IMG/VR virus record: IMGVR_UViG_3300035188_001312 | Location: 1 to 64,000 of that record | Direction: 5' to 3' (one strand) | Source: a virus | DNA length: 64,000 nucleotides | Part shown: positions 1 to 9,053 of the stretch, piece after piece | Layout of the letters: each line of letters starts with the position of its first letter | Position numbering within the stretch: position 1 is the stretch's first letter | The notes under the pieces: model-generated | What the model saw: the letters and a program-made list of their open reading frames with translations, nothing else | Told to the model about the DNA's origin: nothing | Databases searched by the model: none | Made by a program: the position numbers and the translations under genes

Positions 1-2398
1 ATTTAATTTCTTCATTCTTTTCATCAATATCACCACCATCATACAAATTATATTGTTCAGTTACCAATTTTTTAGATAATAAAAATAAATAGTCATATAT
101 TTCATCAAAATTAGTTTTTTCTGTAATATATAGTACAGTTTTTAGTGCGATATTAACCGCTTTCAATCGGTGTGGCGTCATTGATGTCAACGTAAATCGT
201 TTATGCCATACACCACTTATCAACTCATAATTATAATCATCCGGATTATCTACAACAGACCCTAACAAATCTAAATCTAATTTATCAATAAAACCATCTC
301 TATTAACATCGTAAATTGGTTTTCCATGATTATCAAACATTATTGCCTGTGCTAAATCTGGTGAAACAGTTTGTTGACCAGATAATAATTCTTCCTGAGT
401 TATATTTGATTTACCAACATTAGTGATGTCGATATATAATTTTGATTTATCAACCAAATTGAGTAATCTATTAGATTTTTCTATTATTGCATCATAATCT
501 AACCCATATTTGTTTTTAATAACATCAAGAATATATTTACTATTCAATGAACCAGATTGTAATGATTTATAAGCCAATATACAAACCACATATTCAATCA
601 ATTGAGTAAATCTAACATTTAATAAATCACCATAATTGAATAAATTATAAAATGATCGATCGAGTTCAAAATCAACTTTCACATTATCATAATTAAATCC
701 AATGTTACACGTTTCAGACACAGTAAATATCCTAAAATCAAAATGTTTGATGTCAATATTATTTTTATCAGTAGTAATAACTACCCCACGAATAATAACT
801 TTTTTACCATCAACGAGAATTATCAATCCAAAAGCGGAATTTATAAGAAGGTCCTTACTATCTACAGTGACAATACCTTCATTGTCACTTGATTCATCAG
901 AAACAACCACACCATTGTTATTTTCTACAATAAGTTTCAAAGAAATATTTGCCAATGTATGAATTTTTAAAGTGTTATCATCCCCCCATACCAACAAACA
1001 TTTCAAATCATCTTGACCAACATTATCCGTTTCATACGTTGGTGAAATAATATCTTGTATAATTAATGGCAATTTATCGTATGGTATTTCATTCTCATAA
1101 ACAAATATCGATACTTTTTTTGATAACTTACAACGATCATTTAAAGTTTCCTCATGTAACTTTAAAGCTTCTATACCTGCAAGATAACCACTCAACCGAT
1201 ATAGTGTATCAGTAACATCTATCCTAACCGTGCCAAACAATGATAATTTGTCAGAATTTAACATAGGTATATTAGTACGATTAAACGCATTTGTAACCAA
1301 ATTATTATCTAGTAACTTTAAATATATATAAAGAGTTTCACTCAAATCATTACATAAATCATCTACAATTTTTAAATTACTCTCAATAGAATAAGTGGAT
1401 AATAATTCTGTCAACTTAGAATTTTCATATAGATATTTTAACTCGTTTATCTCATTAACAACATAATTAATTGTATCTGGATAAAACACTTTTTTTTGTC
1501 CCTTGTAATCAACTGTCAATTTACTTGAATCGATAACATTGCCATTGGCATCTAATCGATGATTATCAATTAAAATCTTATACCAATCAAACGCAATTTT
1601 ATACTCTTTGTCTATTATGGTATTACGCACAAATCCTTCCAAGCTACCCAATCTATCCTCAGTAATTATTTTTTTAGGTTTATAATCGTTCAAATCACGT
1701 ATTTTATTACCAACACTATAATCGGTATCATCCAATTTAACACCACCATATCTATTATCTAACATACTCAGTTCAAATTTTAGATTTGTCGACCAAATTT
1801 TTGGTTGTGTTATAATATATCCAGTCAAATAAAATGTCATGGTGACAACAGCTGAACATTTTTGTGATTCAGGGTCAGTATCAATTTCAACAGAATCTAG
1901 AAAAACCTCAGTTGTAGAAATAGGTGAACCTGGCAATGGTTCAATTGTTACTTGTTGTGGTGAGTTAAAATATGGTATTATTTGTTCAGTTATTTCGAAA
2001 GCTTGATAATCGGATGATGCCCAACAAACCAACTCCATCGTAAATTTATATGGTGAGGGATTCATGGTAACATAACCAATGTTATACCCATATTTACGCA
2101 TATCAACAGTGATAGTATCATGCGGTGCACGTCTTTTATCAGTATTTCTCTCAATACCAACCATTCTAAATGATAACATAGGAATACTAATATCCTTCAA
2201 TCTATTAACATTTGAGGTTGCATCATTATCAACATTATTTTCAAGATGGGATATAACATCTGAAGGTGAACCATAATTGATAGGTACAACTTTTATCTTT
2301 CCAGTTGCATCAGAATATGGAATTTCAGAGAATAAACTCGCAAACCCAACCAAATATGTTTTTATTTGTTGACCATTGAAATGTAGATTTTTATTCAT
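1..2398 (-). CDS. 15: gp15-like tail completion/sheath-stabiliser protein with long C-terminal extension (partial, 3' end beyond window)
   Basis: An open frame of 799 codons runs from an ATG at 2398 off the left edge. The first ~200 residues resemble T4 gp15, which caps the tail and helps join it to the head: an early FASLFSEIPY segment, a VVPINYGSPSDV strand, NPSPYKFTMEL, and an EITEQIIPYF segment are arranged as in gp15. T4 gp15 has 272 residues, so at least 500 extra residues follow, mostly of unrecognised helical and beta sequence. Residues 697-708 read DVNRDGFIDKLD, an EF-hand/dockerin-like calcium loop. An AAGG lies about 10 nt before the ATG and a late promoter 35 nt upstream. It is the last gene of a gp13-gp14-gp15 run, the same order as in T4. 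The gp15 assignment is by remembered similarity; the role of the extension is unknown. Confidence 0.75.
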   Translation of the reverse strand, partial: MNKNLHFNGQQIKTYLVGFASLFSEIPYSDATGKIKVVPINYGSPSDVISHLENNVDNDATSNVNRLKDISIPMLSFRMVGIERNTDKRRAPHDTITVDMRKYGYNIGYVTMNPSPYKFTMELVCWASSDYQAFEITEQIIPYFNSPQQVTIEPLPGSPISTTEVFLDSVEIDTDPESQKCSAVVTMTFYLTGYIITQPKIWSTNLKFELSMLDNRYGGVKLDDTDYSVGNKIRDLNDYKPKKIITEDRLGSLEGFVRNTIIDKEYKIAFDWYKILIDNHRLDANGNVIDSSKLTVDYKGQKKVFYPDTINYVVNEINELKYLYENSKLTELLSTYSIESNLKIVDDLCNDLSETLYIYLKLLDNNLVTNAFNRTNIPMLNSDKLSLFGTVRIDVTDTLYRLSGYLAGIEALKLHEETLNDRCKLSKKVSIFVYENEIPYDKLPLIIQDIISPTYETDNVGQDDLKCLLVWGDDNTLKIHTLANISLKLIVENNNGVVVSDESSDNEGIVTVDSKDLLINSAFGLIILVDGKKVIIRGVVITTDKNNIDIKHFDFRIFTVSETCNIGFNYDNVKVDFELDRSFYNLFNYGDLLNVRFTQLIEYVVCILAYKSLQSGSLNSKYILDVIKNKYGLDYDAIIEKSNRLLNLVDKSKLYIDITNVGKSNITQEELLSGQQTVSPDLAQAIMFDNHGKPIYDVNRDGFIDKLDLDLLGSVVDNPDDYNYELISGVWHKRFTLTSMTPHRLKAVNIALKTVLYITEKTNFDEIYDYLFLLSKKLVTEQYNLYDGGDIDEKNEEIK

Positions 2399-2432
2399 AT
2401 TTAGTTAAACCTTATAAGTAGAAACACACCTA

Positions 2433-2440
2433 TATTTATA
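2433..2440 (-). promoter_or_regulatory. T4-type late promoter octamer TATAAATA
   Basis: On the minus strand the octamer reads TATAAATA, 35 nt upstream of the gp15-like start. T4 late promoters use this -10 motif with the gp55 sigma factor and sliding-clamp activation. Confidence 0.7.
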
Positions 2441-2494
2441 ACCCATTTGAAGAAAAAATATCAATTATAAGATTATCAAAAAAAGATAACCAAC

Positions 2495-3256
2495 CTATAA
2501 TCGCATAGTCATGATGTCCAATTCAGTATCAAGTGATCGTTTTTTAGGTTTACTAGGATTGTCGGATTTTACTTTTTGTTGTTTTATTTCTTCATTGGAA
2601 GCAATTTGAGTTTTACCATCCATGATATTTAACACTTCTTCTAACTTAGCGTATGTATCTTTATAGTTTTCACCAACATCATCAAACTTATCTAACTGTG
2701 ATGTATAATTGTCATATGTCGCCTTATTCAATGTTAACATACAAAATATGTTTTCCCATAAATTTGCATTTCCATAAAAAACATCTGTTACTTTGTATCT
2801 AGTTACATCCCTAACAGTTTCAACTATGTCACCGATAAGTGGTTTTCTACCTAACTTTTCAGACAATTCATCAACATGCAAAAATATTTGCTGATCGCTA
2901 CCCATTGGCATCATAACTCCCCATTTAGACATATCCATTTGATATTCCTGTGGTGTCCATGTACCTATCATATCAATAGGTTCTCCCAAAACGATGGAGT
3001 TAGTATCTTTCAAGATATTATCATCAAAAACAGTATTTGGATTTTTAGAATTTGGATCAATGGGGAAATATTTTAATGGGGCACCATTCAATCTAACTTT
3101 TTCTCTTGCGATGCGTTTGATTAACTTAATATCTTTCAATTTTGCATTATTTTTCCCAGCATATACTTTTAAAGAGTCAGGACCAGATTCTTTAATCGAG
3201 TGAGTTATTGAAAAACCGGTTGGTAAAATTTCATTTAAAAATGATTCTCTGTTCAT
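2495..3256 (-). CDS. 14: Neck protein gp14
   Basis: This 253-residue protein matches the T4 neck protein gp14 in length (256) and architecture. A basic N-terminal part is followed by a central domain (residues ~110-165) with KWGVMMPMGSDQQIFLHVDE and a GDIVET...RYKVTDVFY segment, the region that is most conserved in gp14 relatives. gp14 forms, with gp13, the collar on the portal that closes the packaged head and accepts the tail. The C-terminal ~50 residues are polar and lysine-rich. A CATAAATA late promoter lies 31 nt upstream of the ATG. It follows gp13 with a 153-nt gap. The assignment rests on family resemblance plus synteny with gp13 and gp15. Confidence 0.75.
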   Translation of the reverse strand: MNRESFLNEILPTGFSITHSIKESGPDSLKVYAGKNNAKLKDIKLIKRIAREKVRLNGAPLKYFPIDPNSKNPNTVFDDNILKDTNSIVLGEPIDMIGTWTPQEYQMDMSKWGVMMPMGSDQQIFLHVDELSEKLGRKPLIGDIVETVRDVTRYKVTDVFYGNANLWENIFCMLTLNKATYDNYTSQLDKFDDVGENYKDTYAKLEEVLNIMDGKTQIASNEEIKQQKVKSDNPSKPKKRSLDTELDIMTMRL

Positions 3257-3286
3257 GACATTTCCCGAATATTGATAGATACTATA

Positions 3287-3294
3287 TATTTATG
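3287..3294 (-). promoter_or_regulatory. Late promoter variant CATAAATA
   Basis: Minus-strand CATAAATA 31 nt upstream of the gp14 start; one base from the T4 late consensus. The same variant recurs upstream of other virion genes in this window. Confidence 0.55.
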
Positions 3295-3409
3295 CCAAAA
3301 AATTATATTATCAATACGATATTGTTAAGAAATTTTAAATATTATCGTGTGTTGGTTAAATACAAAACCACTATAAGGTAACTATTTTTAGATGCGGACT
3401 ATGCAAAAT

Positions 3410-4084
3410 TTACCCAATGTATATGCCACCACAATCCAATACTGACTTATCCCATAATTCCTGTTCTAATTTGTCGATTTCAGTTTGAGCTTGAGAAATC
3501 AAATCGGAACCATTCATAGATAAATCATTTGGAGCAGAGACGCCAGTGTATTTACTTCTTATCAAACCAAGATTAAATTTTGCTTGTGCGAGTGCATATT
3601 TTTGTACCCATGGATCACCGTAAATTGGTGCCAAATCTTTATATTTCATAACTTTAGCGGCAACATTTTTATCAGTTGTAGGTGCAAAATCTGTTTGAAA
3701 ATAACGAACGCCATCCTTATACAAGATACGAGTGTGTACCGGATTAGTTGTTTTTTGTAAAGCATTATCATTTTGTATCATCCCCAACATAGTAATCTCA
3801 TATGCCTGTCCAAAAGTCTCAGGAATAAGTGTTACACCAGTTCCACCAGTTAACGCATTTATAGAAATAATGAAATCAACGTCATCGGGTACTAAATGAT
3901 AATTTTTACCTGCGGTTAAACGCAATACCGTCCATTCTTCATTCCATGCTTCAGACGAATTGTGTCCATAATAATTGATGGTATGATAGATAATCATATC
4001 CAAATCGGAATCCGATAATTCAACATCAGTTTGAGAGGAACCCAACATAGATAAAATGTAGGTTTTTAAAAAATCTTTAGTCAT
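3410..4084 (-). CDS. 13: Neck protein gp13
   Basis: The 224-residue product resembles T4 gp13 (309 residues), the neck protein that binds the portal after packaging. The C-terminal part (~150-215) carries DPWVQKYALAQAKFNLGLI, then SKYTGV, LSMNGSDLI and a final helix, the most characteristic block of the family. The N-terminal half (residues ~1-60) has the helical MTKDFLKTYIL...DMIIYHTINYYGHNSSEAWNE region. A GAGGA Shine-Dalgarno stands 8 nt before the ATG. It is shorter than T4 gp13 but not obviously truncated. It lies directly upstream of gp14, as in T4. Confidence 0.8.
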   Translation of the reverse strand: MTKDFLKTYILSMLGSSQTDVELSDSDLDMIIYHTINYYGHNSSEAWNEEWTVLRLTAGKNYHLVPDDVDFIISINALTGGTGVTLIPETFGQAYEITMLGMIQNDNALQKTTNPVHTRILYKDGVRYFQTDFAPTTDKNVAAKVMKYKDLAPIYGDPWVQKYALAQAKFNLGLIRSKYTGVSAPNDLSMNGSDLISQAQTEIDKLEQELWDKSVLDCGGIYIG

Positions 4085-4114
4085 TGTGAATTCCTCTAAA
4101 CAAAAAAGTATATT

Positions 4115-4477
4115 TTATCTTTTTTTCAATAATTTATTTTTTACTTCTTGTGTTTCAGTATTATTTTCAGCAACAGTAACCACTGAATCTTCAACTTCGA
4201 CAGCAATAGTATCAGTGGTAACATCAGCTACTTCTTCAACTTTAGTAATTTTATCTTCAACTTTTGCTTGTTGTTTAGCAGTTGATTTAACTTCATCAAT
4301 AACTGGTTCAATTACATCTGGAACCTCACCAACCAATCTTAAAACTCGCAAATAACCACCTGTTAACTTTTGATCAACAGTTACTTTTGAACCTTTAAAA
4401 AGGGTAACAGTTTTACTCTTCCCAGGAATTGTAAAGTTAAAAAGTCCAGTTTGTGTACTTTCATATACATAAGCCAT
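4115..4477 (-). CDS. Small late protein of unknown function with acidic tail
   Basis: A 120-residue protein starting MAYVYES. The start at 4477 is preferred to an ATG 14 codons upstream because AGGAGA lies 7 nt before it and a late promoter at 4503-4510 falls between the two candidates. Residues 1-65 look like a small beta domain (short strands with FNFTIPGKSKTVTLFKGSKV and GGYLRVLRLVGEV). The rest is low-complexity, rich in Val, Glu and Thr, ending in a basic LLKKR. No family is recognised. Its place before gp13, under its own late promoter, suggests a virion or head-assembly component. Confidence 0.6.
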   Translation of the reverse strand: MAYVYESTQTGLFNFTIPGKSKTVTLFKGSKVTVDQKLTGGYLRVLRLVGEVPDVIEPVIDEVKSTAKQQAKVEDKITKVEEVADVTTDTIAVEVEDSVVTVAENNTETQEVKNKLLKKR

Positions 4478-4502
4478 ATTTATTTCTCCTAATTTTATGA
4501 TA

Positions 4503-4510
4503 TATTTATG
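4503..4510 (-). promoter_or_regulatory. Late promoter variant CATAAATA
   Basis: Minus-strand CATAAATA 26 nt upstream of the ATG at 4477. It supports that start over the upstream in-frame ATG at 4519. Confidence 0.55.
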
Positions 4511-4524
4511 ATTCAACAAAAAAA

Positions 4525-4869
4525 TTAATTTTCAATTAAACTAGTTGTTATTGTATGTAAATATCTTCTGAATTTCGCCTTCTCAGATTTTGCCCTTGAA
4601 AGTTCTTTTTCTTGTTGATTCAAATATTTATCATTTTTTTGTTGATGTGATAATTGTGTTGATGATTTAACAGTTTTAATCGTCACATCTATACTTCTAA
4701 TTATGCGATCATAAAAATCTAATAGTTCCCTTATTCGAGATTTTGTTTGTCTAAGTATTTTTTGATTTGATTCTCCAGCAAGAATACTTTTTATTTCTTT
4801 TTCAGTAATAAATTTTTTCGTAGCCTCAGCTTCAATTTCAGACTTAGGACCACCAACATTAACTATCAT
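4525..4869 (-). CDS. Hypothetical basic helical protein
   Basis: A 114-residue protein, strongly helical and basic, with a probable coiled coil over residues ~20-105 (regular Leu/Ile spacing, many Lys, Arg and Gln). AGGTGA stands 6 nt before the ATG. It sits 10 nt downstream of the HU-like gene and 47 nt upstream of the next gene, so it is probably co-transcribed with HU from the late promoter at 5224-5231. No family recognised. Confidence 0.55.
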   Translation of the reverse strand: MIVNVGGPKSEIEAEATKKFITEKEIKSILAGESNQKILRQTKSRIRELLDFYDRIIRSIDVTIKTVKSSTQLSHQQKNDKYLNQQEKELSRAKSEKAKFRRYLHTITTSLIEN

Positions 4870-4879
4870 TTATCACCTA

Positions 4880-5161
4880 TTATTCAAAAATAGTTTTACC
4901 TTCACGCATTACTTTACAACCCAATTCATCTCTTGCAGGTTTTGTAAAAGTTTCACCAGTTTTTGGATTTCTAACTTTTCTATCATTTTTATGTTTTTTA
5001 AATACTTTAAATAATGAACCAAATTTAATTTCACCACCAGCTTTAACTTCCTCTACAATAACCTCCAAAATACCATCCCAAATACGATCACATTCAGATT
5101 TTGAAACTTTTTCTTCACCAATGATTTTTTGTAATTGTACAACTAACTCTGATTTTGTCAT
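4880..5161 (-). CDS. HU/IHF-family DNA-binding protein
   Basis: The 93-residue product has the length and pattern of the bacterial HU/IHF family. An N-terminal helical dimerisation part (residues 1-45) is followed by EIKFGSLFKVFKKH, and then RKVRNPKTGETFTKPARDE, which corresponds to the beta-arm signature (RxxRNPxTGE) that wraps DNA. HU-like proteins bend and compact DNA. GAAGGA precedes the ATG. A TATAAATA late promoter lies 63 nt upstream, so it is probably made late, when DNA is packaged or recombined; that timing is an inference. Confidence 0.88.
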   Translation of the reverse strand: MTKSELVVQLQKIIGEEKVSKSECDRIWDGILEVIVEEVKAGGEIKFGSLFKVFKKHKNDRKVRNPKTGETFTKPARDELGCKVMREGKTIFE

Positions 5162-5223
5162 TTTTTTATTCCTTCTCTTTTGTTTAAATTTTATTAGTTA
5201 AAATAAGTTGTTTCTTTTATTTT

Positions 5224-5231
5224 TATTTATA
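5224..5231 (-). promoter_or_regulatory. Late promoter TATAAATA
   Basis: Minus-strand TATAAATA between the polymerase-fragment gene and the HU-like gene. It separates the replication genes (upstream, no late promoter seen) from the late genes. Confidence 0.6.
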
Positions 5232-5269
5232 TCTTTTTTCCCGCAAATCTTATAAAATAAACATTTTTT

Positions 5270-5923
5270 TCATAATTTAGTAGTTTTTTTTAAAAAATCT
5301 ATCAACAGGATGTATGCATATCCAATCGAATGTGGTTTTTTATATCTATACTTACCATCATTAATACCCAACAGCTTAAATTGCTCATCAAAAACGGGAA
5401 TTCCATAAGTTTCATCTAAAATTTTTCTATCATTTTCAGATTTATTTTTTAAAAGTTTATCGGTGTGAATATAATTTTTCATTTTATCATAATTATGCAA
5501 TGCACCCGGTCTAATAATAGCTATCACAATTGCAATATCTAATACAGATGAAACCTCAAACTCCCGCAAAATAAACGGATATTTGGTTAATTGATACGGA
5601 AATTCATAGTTCCAAAGTTGATGCCAATCAATATTATTTTCATCGATCAATTTAACGAAAATATCCAAATCCTGTGATGTAATACCATCCAAATAGGTAT
5701 TGTTTAAAATATCTATCTTTTGGTATTCGCATTTTTCCATAGTTTTATAATCTAAAACAGCAACACCATTAAATGATGGAACTGTTTTGTAGAAATATAC
5801 CCCTGCAGGATGTGGTTGTCTATCACCGCGATCGTTAATAACACATCCACGAATAAGGTTCTTTTTTATATTGTTAGATTCAAGCGATGGAATATCCAAA
5901 TCTAAATCTGATAATTTAACCAT
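5270..5923 (-). CDS. Truncated DNA polymerase III alpha (DnaE/C-family)-like protein
   Basis: The 217-residue protein aligns by eye with the middle of bacterial DnaE. HPAGVYFYKTVPSF (residues ~38-51) matches the HAGGVV region. CEYQKIDIL matches the strand that carries the third catalytic aspartate (KFDFLG in E. coli, D555). AIIRPGALHN matches the LFRPGPL motif, ETYGIPVFDEQ matches PTYGIILYQEQ, and KPHSIGYAYILLIDFLKK matches NKSHSAAYALVSYQT. The PHP domain, the first palm half with the other two catalytic aspartates, the beta-binding and OB domains are absent, and the fingers between DEQ and PHS are about 70 residues shorter. It lies 23 nt after gp46 in the same operon. It may work with a separately encoded N-terminal half, or may be a structural remnant. 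Confidence 0.72.
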   Translation of the reverse strand: MVKLSDLDLDIPSLESNNIKKNLIRGCVINDRGDRQPHPAGVYFYKTVPSFNGVAVLDYKTMEKCEYQKIDILNNTYLDGITSQDLDIFVKLIDENNIDWHQLWNYEFPYQLTKYPFILREFEVSSVLDIAIVIAIIRPGALHNYDKMKNYIHTDKLLKNKSENDRKILDETYGIPVFDEQFKLLGINDGKYRYKKPHSIGYAYILLIDFLKKTTKL

Positions 5924-5946
5924 ATTTAATTACTCTCACTACAAAT

Positions 5947-7794
5947 TCACATTCTTGGGTTTACTGATATAGTAGATATACCACGCGATTTAGTAACCAT
6001 AATAATCTCTTTAACTTTTTCTTTAATTTCCTCTCTATGAGAAATCAGATACACTTTCATTTTTTCCTGCTTAGAAACATTCTTAATAAAAGTAAATACC
6101 GATTCTAATAAAGTACCATTTATACCACTATCTAACACCTCATCCATAAAAATAGCATCAAATTCAACATTATTTTTCAATTTAAATACTTTCATCAACG
6201 CCATCATTAACATAATGTTGCCGATTCTTTTCTCACCATTTGATAATGATCCCGGATTAACTTCCTTACCCAATTTCATTACTCTGATTGTAAAATCGGG
6301 ATTAAATTGTAGATGAATATTATAATCGGGTATCAATTTTTTAAAATTTCTAAGAATTTCATTTGTTTGTTTGATATATCTTCTAAGAAATTTTCCCCTA
6401 TTTTTAGGTTCCTCAGCTATTTTAATATAATTTTTCAAATCAGTTATAACTTCAACAACTTTATCTATAGTGGATAAATCAATCTCTCGTATAAGTTCTC
6501 TATTAGCATCAATTTCAGTTAAAAAATGATTTTCTTGATTAATAACCTGTTCCAATTCTTTTTTAATGTTTGTTAGCACTATATCAATGTTATCAAGTTC
6601 TTTTTTATCAACAGTTAACTCAATCTGATCAAGTGCATCTTTTATTTCCTGTAACAGTGATTTTTTTTCCGTTAACGATTTTTTAATTTTTGTTTCCGAT
6701 TCTTCGTGCTTGGATACACTTTTATCTATCGATTTCATTTTCGATTCATATGATTTCAACTTTTCATCACTGGCCAATATCGCAGATGCATCCTGCCACG
6801 TTTGTTCACATGTGGGACAAATACTATCTTTTAAAGATTTATTTTTTTTCTTTTCACTTTCATATTTTTCAGATATAATTTCAAATTCTCGATTTTCACG
6901 CTCAATTGCGGAACATATATCTTTTTGTGCAACTTTTAATTCAGAAATACTTGCAGATATATTAATCTTATGTTCATTTAACTCATTGACAAAATCATAT
7001 TTTTCTTTTTCAGTTGCAAAATCAATGCTGGCATAAAAATCAATTTTGTTATTCAATTCTGCAATCTCTTTTTTTCTTCTGGATTCAAAACGGTCATATG
7101 ACGTTTGTAATCTTACAATTTGTTCTTGTATTTGCTCATTGGAATATTTTATTTCTTTTGCACTCGATTCTAAATCTGCAAGTTTTACTTGTTCATCTCG
7201 CAATTTATCTTTAATATCCGCTAGTTGCATATTATAAACATCAAAATTAAAAATATTCTCCAACACCTTTTTCTGGCTAGATGGCAGCATATTTAAAAAC
7301 GGTTTATTATGTTCCGATGCAACTGAAAATAAAGATGTTTGTAAAAAAGTTTCAAAATTCATACGAAACAATTTTTGTATCAACACATCATTATCCTTAT
7401 CATCGGCTTTAGATATATTATGCCATAAATAACCATCATTTGCAGTAATATCAGATACCAATCTATACAGATTTAAAACTTTTGGTTTTCTACCTCTTTC
7501 AATTTTATATTTGACTTTTTCAACAAAAAATTCTAACTCTACTAACGCATCTTTCCCTTTAATATAATTAACGATTTCATTCGCCTTAACATTTGAAACT
7601 GTTTCACCAAAAATAGCATATGTTAATGCTGCCATGAAGGATGATTTACCCGAACCAATTCTCGAACCCTCAGTATCTTTATCAATACCATCAACCAATA
7701 TTACCGTAGATGAGAAAGTATTAAAATCCACCTCCTGCATCGCTCCATAACTATAAAAATTCTGAATTCTCAATTTATCAAACTTAATTCTCAT
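5947..7794 (-). CDS. 46: Recombination endonuclease large subunit gp46 (SbcC/Rad50-like ATPase)
   Basis: This 615-residue SMC-like ATPase has a Walker A at residues ~44-52 (RIGSGKSSF), long coiled-coil arms either side of a zinc hook (ICPTCEQ, residue ~321), a late signature motif SLSNGEKR, Walker B (FDAIFMDEVLD) and a switch histidine (YLISHREE). T4 gp46 (560 residues) works with gp47 to resect double-strand ends for recombination-dependent replication and host DNA breakdown. The partner gp47 gene is immediately upstream, 110 nt away, and the polymerase fragment follows at 23 nt. All hallmark motifs are present. Confidence 0.95.
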   Translation of the reverse strand: MRIKFDKLRIQNFYSYGAMQEVDFNTFSSTVILVDGIDKDTEGSRIGSGKSSFMAALTYAIFGETVSNVKANEIVNYIKGKDALVELEFFVEKVKYKIERGRKPKVLNLYRLVSDITANDGYLWHNISKADDKDNDVLIQKLFRMNFETFLQTSLFSVASEHNKPFLNMLPSSQKKVLENIFNFDVYNMQLADIKDKLRDEQVKLADLESSAKEIKYSNEQIQEQIVRLQTSYDRFESRRKKEIAELNNKIDFYASIDFATEKEKYDFVNELNEHKINISASISELKVAQKDICSAIERENREFEIISEKYESEKKKNKSLKDSICPTCEQTWQDASAILASDEKLKSYESKMKSIDKSVSKHEESETKIKKSLTEKKSLLQEIKDALDQIELTVDKKELDNIDIVLTNIKKELEQVINQENHFLTEIDANRELIREIDLSTIDKVVEVITDLKNYIKIAEEPKNRGKFLRRYIKQTNEILRNFKKLIPDYNIHLQFNPDFTIRVMKLGKEVNPGSLSNGEKRIGNIMLMMALMKVFKLKNNVEFDAIFMDEVLDSGINGTLLESVFTFIKNVSKQEKMKVYLISHREEIKEKVKEIIMVTKSRGISTISVNPRM

Positions 7795-7904
7795 ATTATT
7801 CCATTCTCAATTCTCAAACAAAACACACAACAAACACCACATAATATATTTTTTCAAATTCATACTACCCAAGCAACTATACATCTTTTAATATTGAATC
7901 ACAA

Positions 7905-8972
7905 CTACTCTTGATACGTCTTCGATAATTCTCTAAGAAATTTTATTGATTCTCGATCTACAGCACCAACTAAATCTTTATTATTTTTTATCATCTCATT
8001 TAATACAAAATCCATATATGATTGATCGGAGTTTATTTTAGTAGATGATTCATCGTCAGTATCATCCTCATCGTCACTATCTAGATCATCCCATACAAAA
8101 TACTGATCATCCAAAACCAAATCATTAATACCATGTGTTAGCAACAATTTTGATTTCAATTCCTCCAATTCAGAATATTTCAAATTTGTATCTATAATCA
8201 GTTTAAGATTATCACCAACAGAAAAAATAGTTGTTAAATCATCAATTTCCAATAATTCCGAAACCTTAAACCTATACATTCTTGGGTGATGGTATTCTAT
8301 AAATTCTCTATCACCAGTATTCACATCTAAAATAGTCCACCCACGTTCATCGGAATCCTCACCATAAAAAAATCTACATATATTTCCAATATATGTTAAT
8401 TTTCCCTTAGTTTGTTTTTTATGGAAATGTCCTAAGAACACATGGTTGTACTTTTCAGTAATTGTATTCGCATTAGCACCTTCTTCAGCTTTTATAAACT
8501 GATTTAACATAAAACCCTGTACCTCTATATGACCACACATATAATCTGCGATTGGAAATTGGTGATCTTTAATGTATGCATTTGGAAAATACGGTAACAT
8601 ATAAAAATTTTTATTATATATTTCAACTATTTGTGGTTCATCTACAATCTTAATATTTTTATATCCTGAAAAAATATGTAAGTTATGTCCATTTGAATCG
8701 TATGTTTTTTTAGACATATCATGATTACCTGCTAAAATATAAACATTATCGAAAGTATCACTAAGTAATTTAAACGCTTTTGCTAAATGATTCAATGTGC
8801 TAGTTGATATAGTTTCTTTTATATCTAAAGTATCACCCAAATTAATCATAGTAGTTATGCCGTATTTTTTCGCGTGTTCGCACTGCGTACGAACACCATT
8901 CAAAATTATTGCATCAAACTTACCATTTGATTTCCCAAAATGCCAATCCGTACTCATTGTAATTTTTTCCAT
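7905..8972 (-). CDS. 47: Recombination endonuclease subunit gp47 (SbcD/Mre11-like)
   Basis: A 355-residue metallophosphoesterase. The metal-binding motifs are visible in order: TDWHFGKS (Asp9, His11), INLGDTLD, LAGNHDM, MCGHIEV and FLGHFHKK. T4 gp47 has 339 residues and forms a Mre11/Rad50-type complex with gp46. The start at 8972 is chosen because GAGGAGAT lies 4-5 nt before it; an in-frame ATG 14 codons upstream has no such site. An acidic stretch (DDLDSDDEDDTDDE) sits near residue ~295, before the C-terminal helix that in Mre11 relatives contacts Rad50. No late promoter was found upstream, consistent with early or middle expression. Confidence 0.95.
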   Translation of the reverse strand: MEKITMSTDWHFGKSNGKFDAIILNGVRTQCEHAKKYGITTMINLGDTLDIKETISTSTLNHLAKAFKLLSDTFDNVYILAGNHDMSKKTYDSNGHNLHIFSGYKNIKIVDEPQIVEIYNKNFYMLPYFPNAYIKDHQFPIADYMCGHIEVQGFMLNQFIKAEEGANANTITEKYNHVFLGHFHKKQTKGKLTYIGNICRFFYGEDSDERGWTILDVNTGDREFIEYHHPRMYRFKVSELLEIDDLTTIFSVGDNLKLIIDTNLKYSELEELKSKLLLTHGINDLVLDDQYFVWDDLDSDDEDDTDDESSTKINSDQSYMDFVLNEMIKNNKDLVGAVDRESIKFLRELSKTYQE

Positions 8973-9053
8973 AATCTCCTCGCAAAGCAAACAAAATAAC
9001 GTGTTGTAGATCATTCATACAATACATTATACATTCTTTGTTCAATTATTATA

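Noticed and set aside
4086-4355. Plus-strand frame of ~89 codons opposite the acidic small protein
   Set aside because: It is the antisense image of a low-complexity coding region and has no ribosome site or promoter.
7014-7237. Overlapping plus-strand frames opposite gp46
   Set aside because: They mirror the coiled-coil coding region and show no signals of their own.
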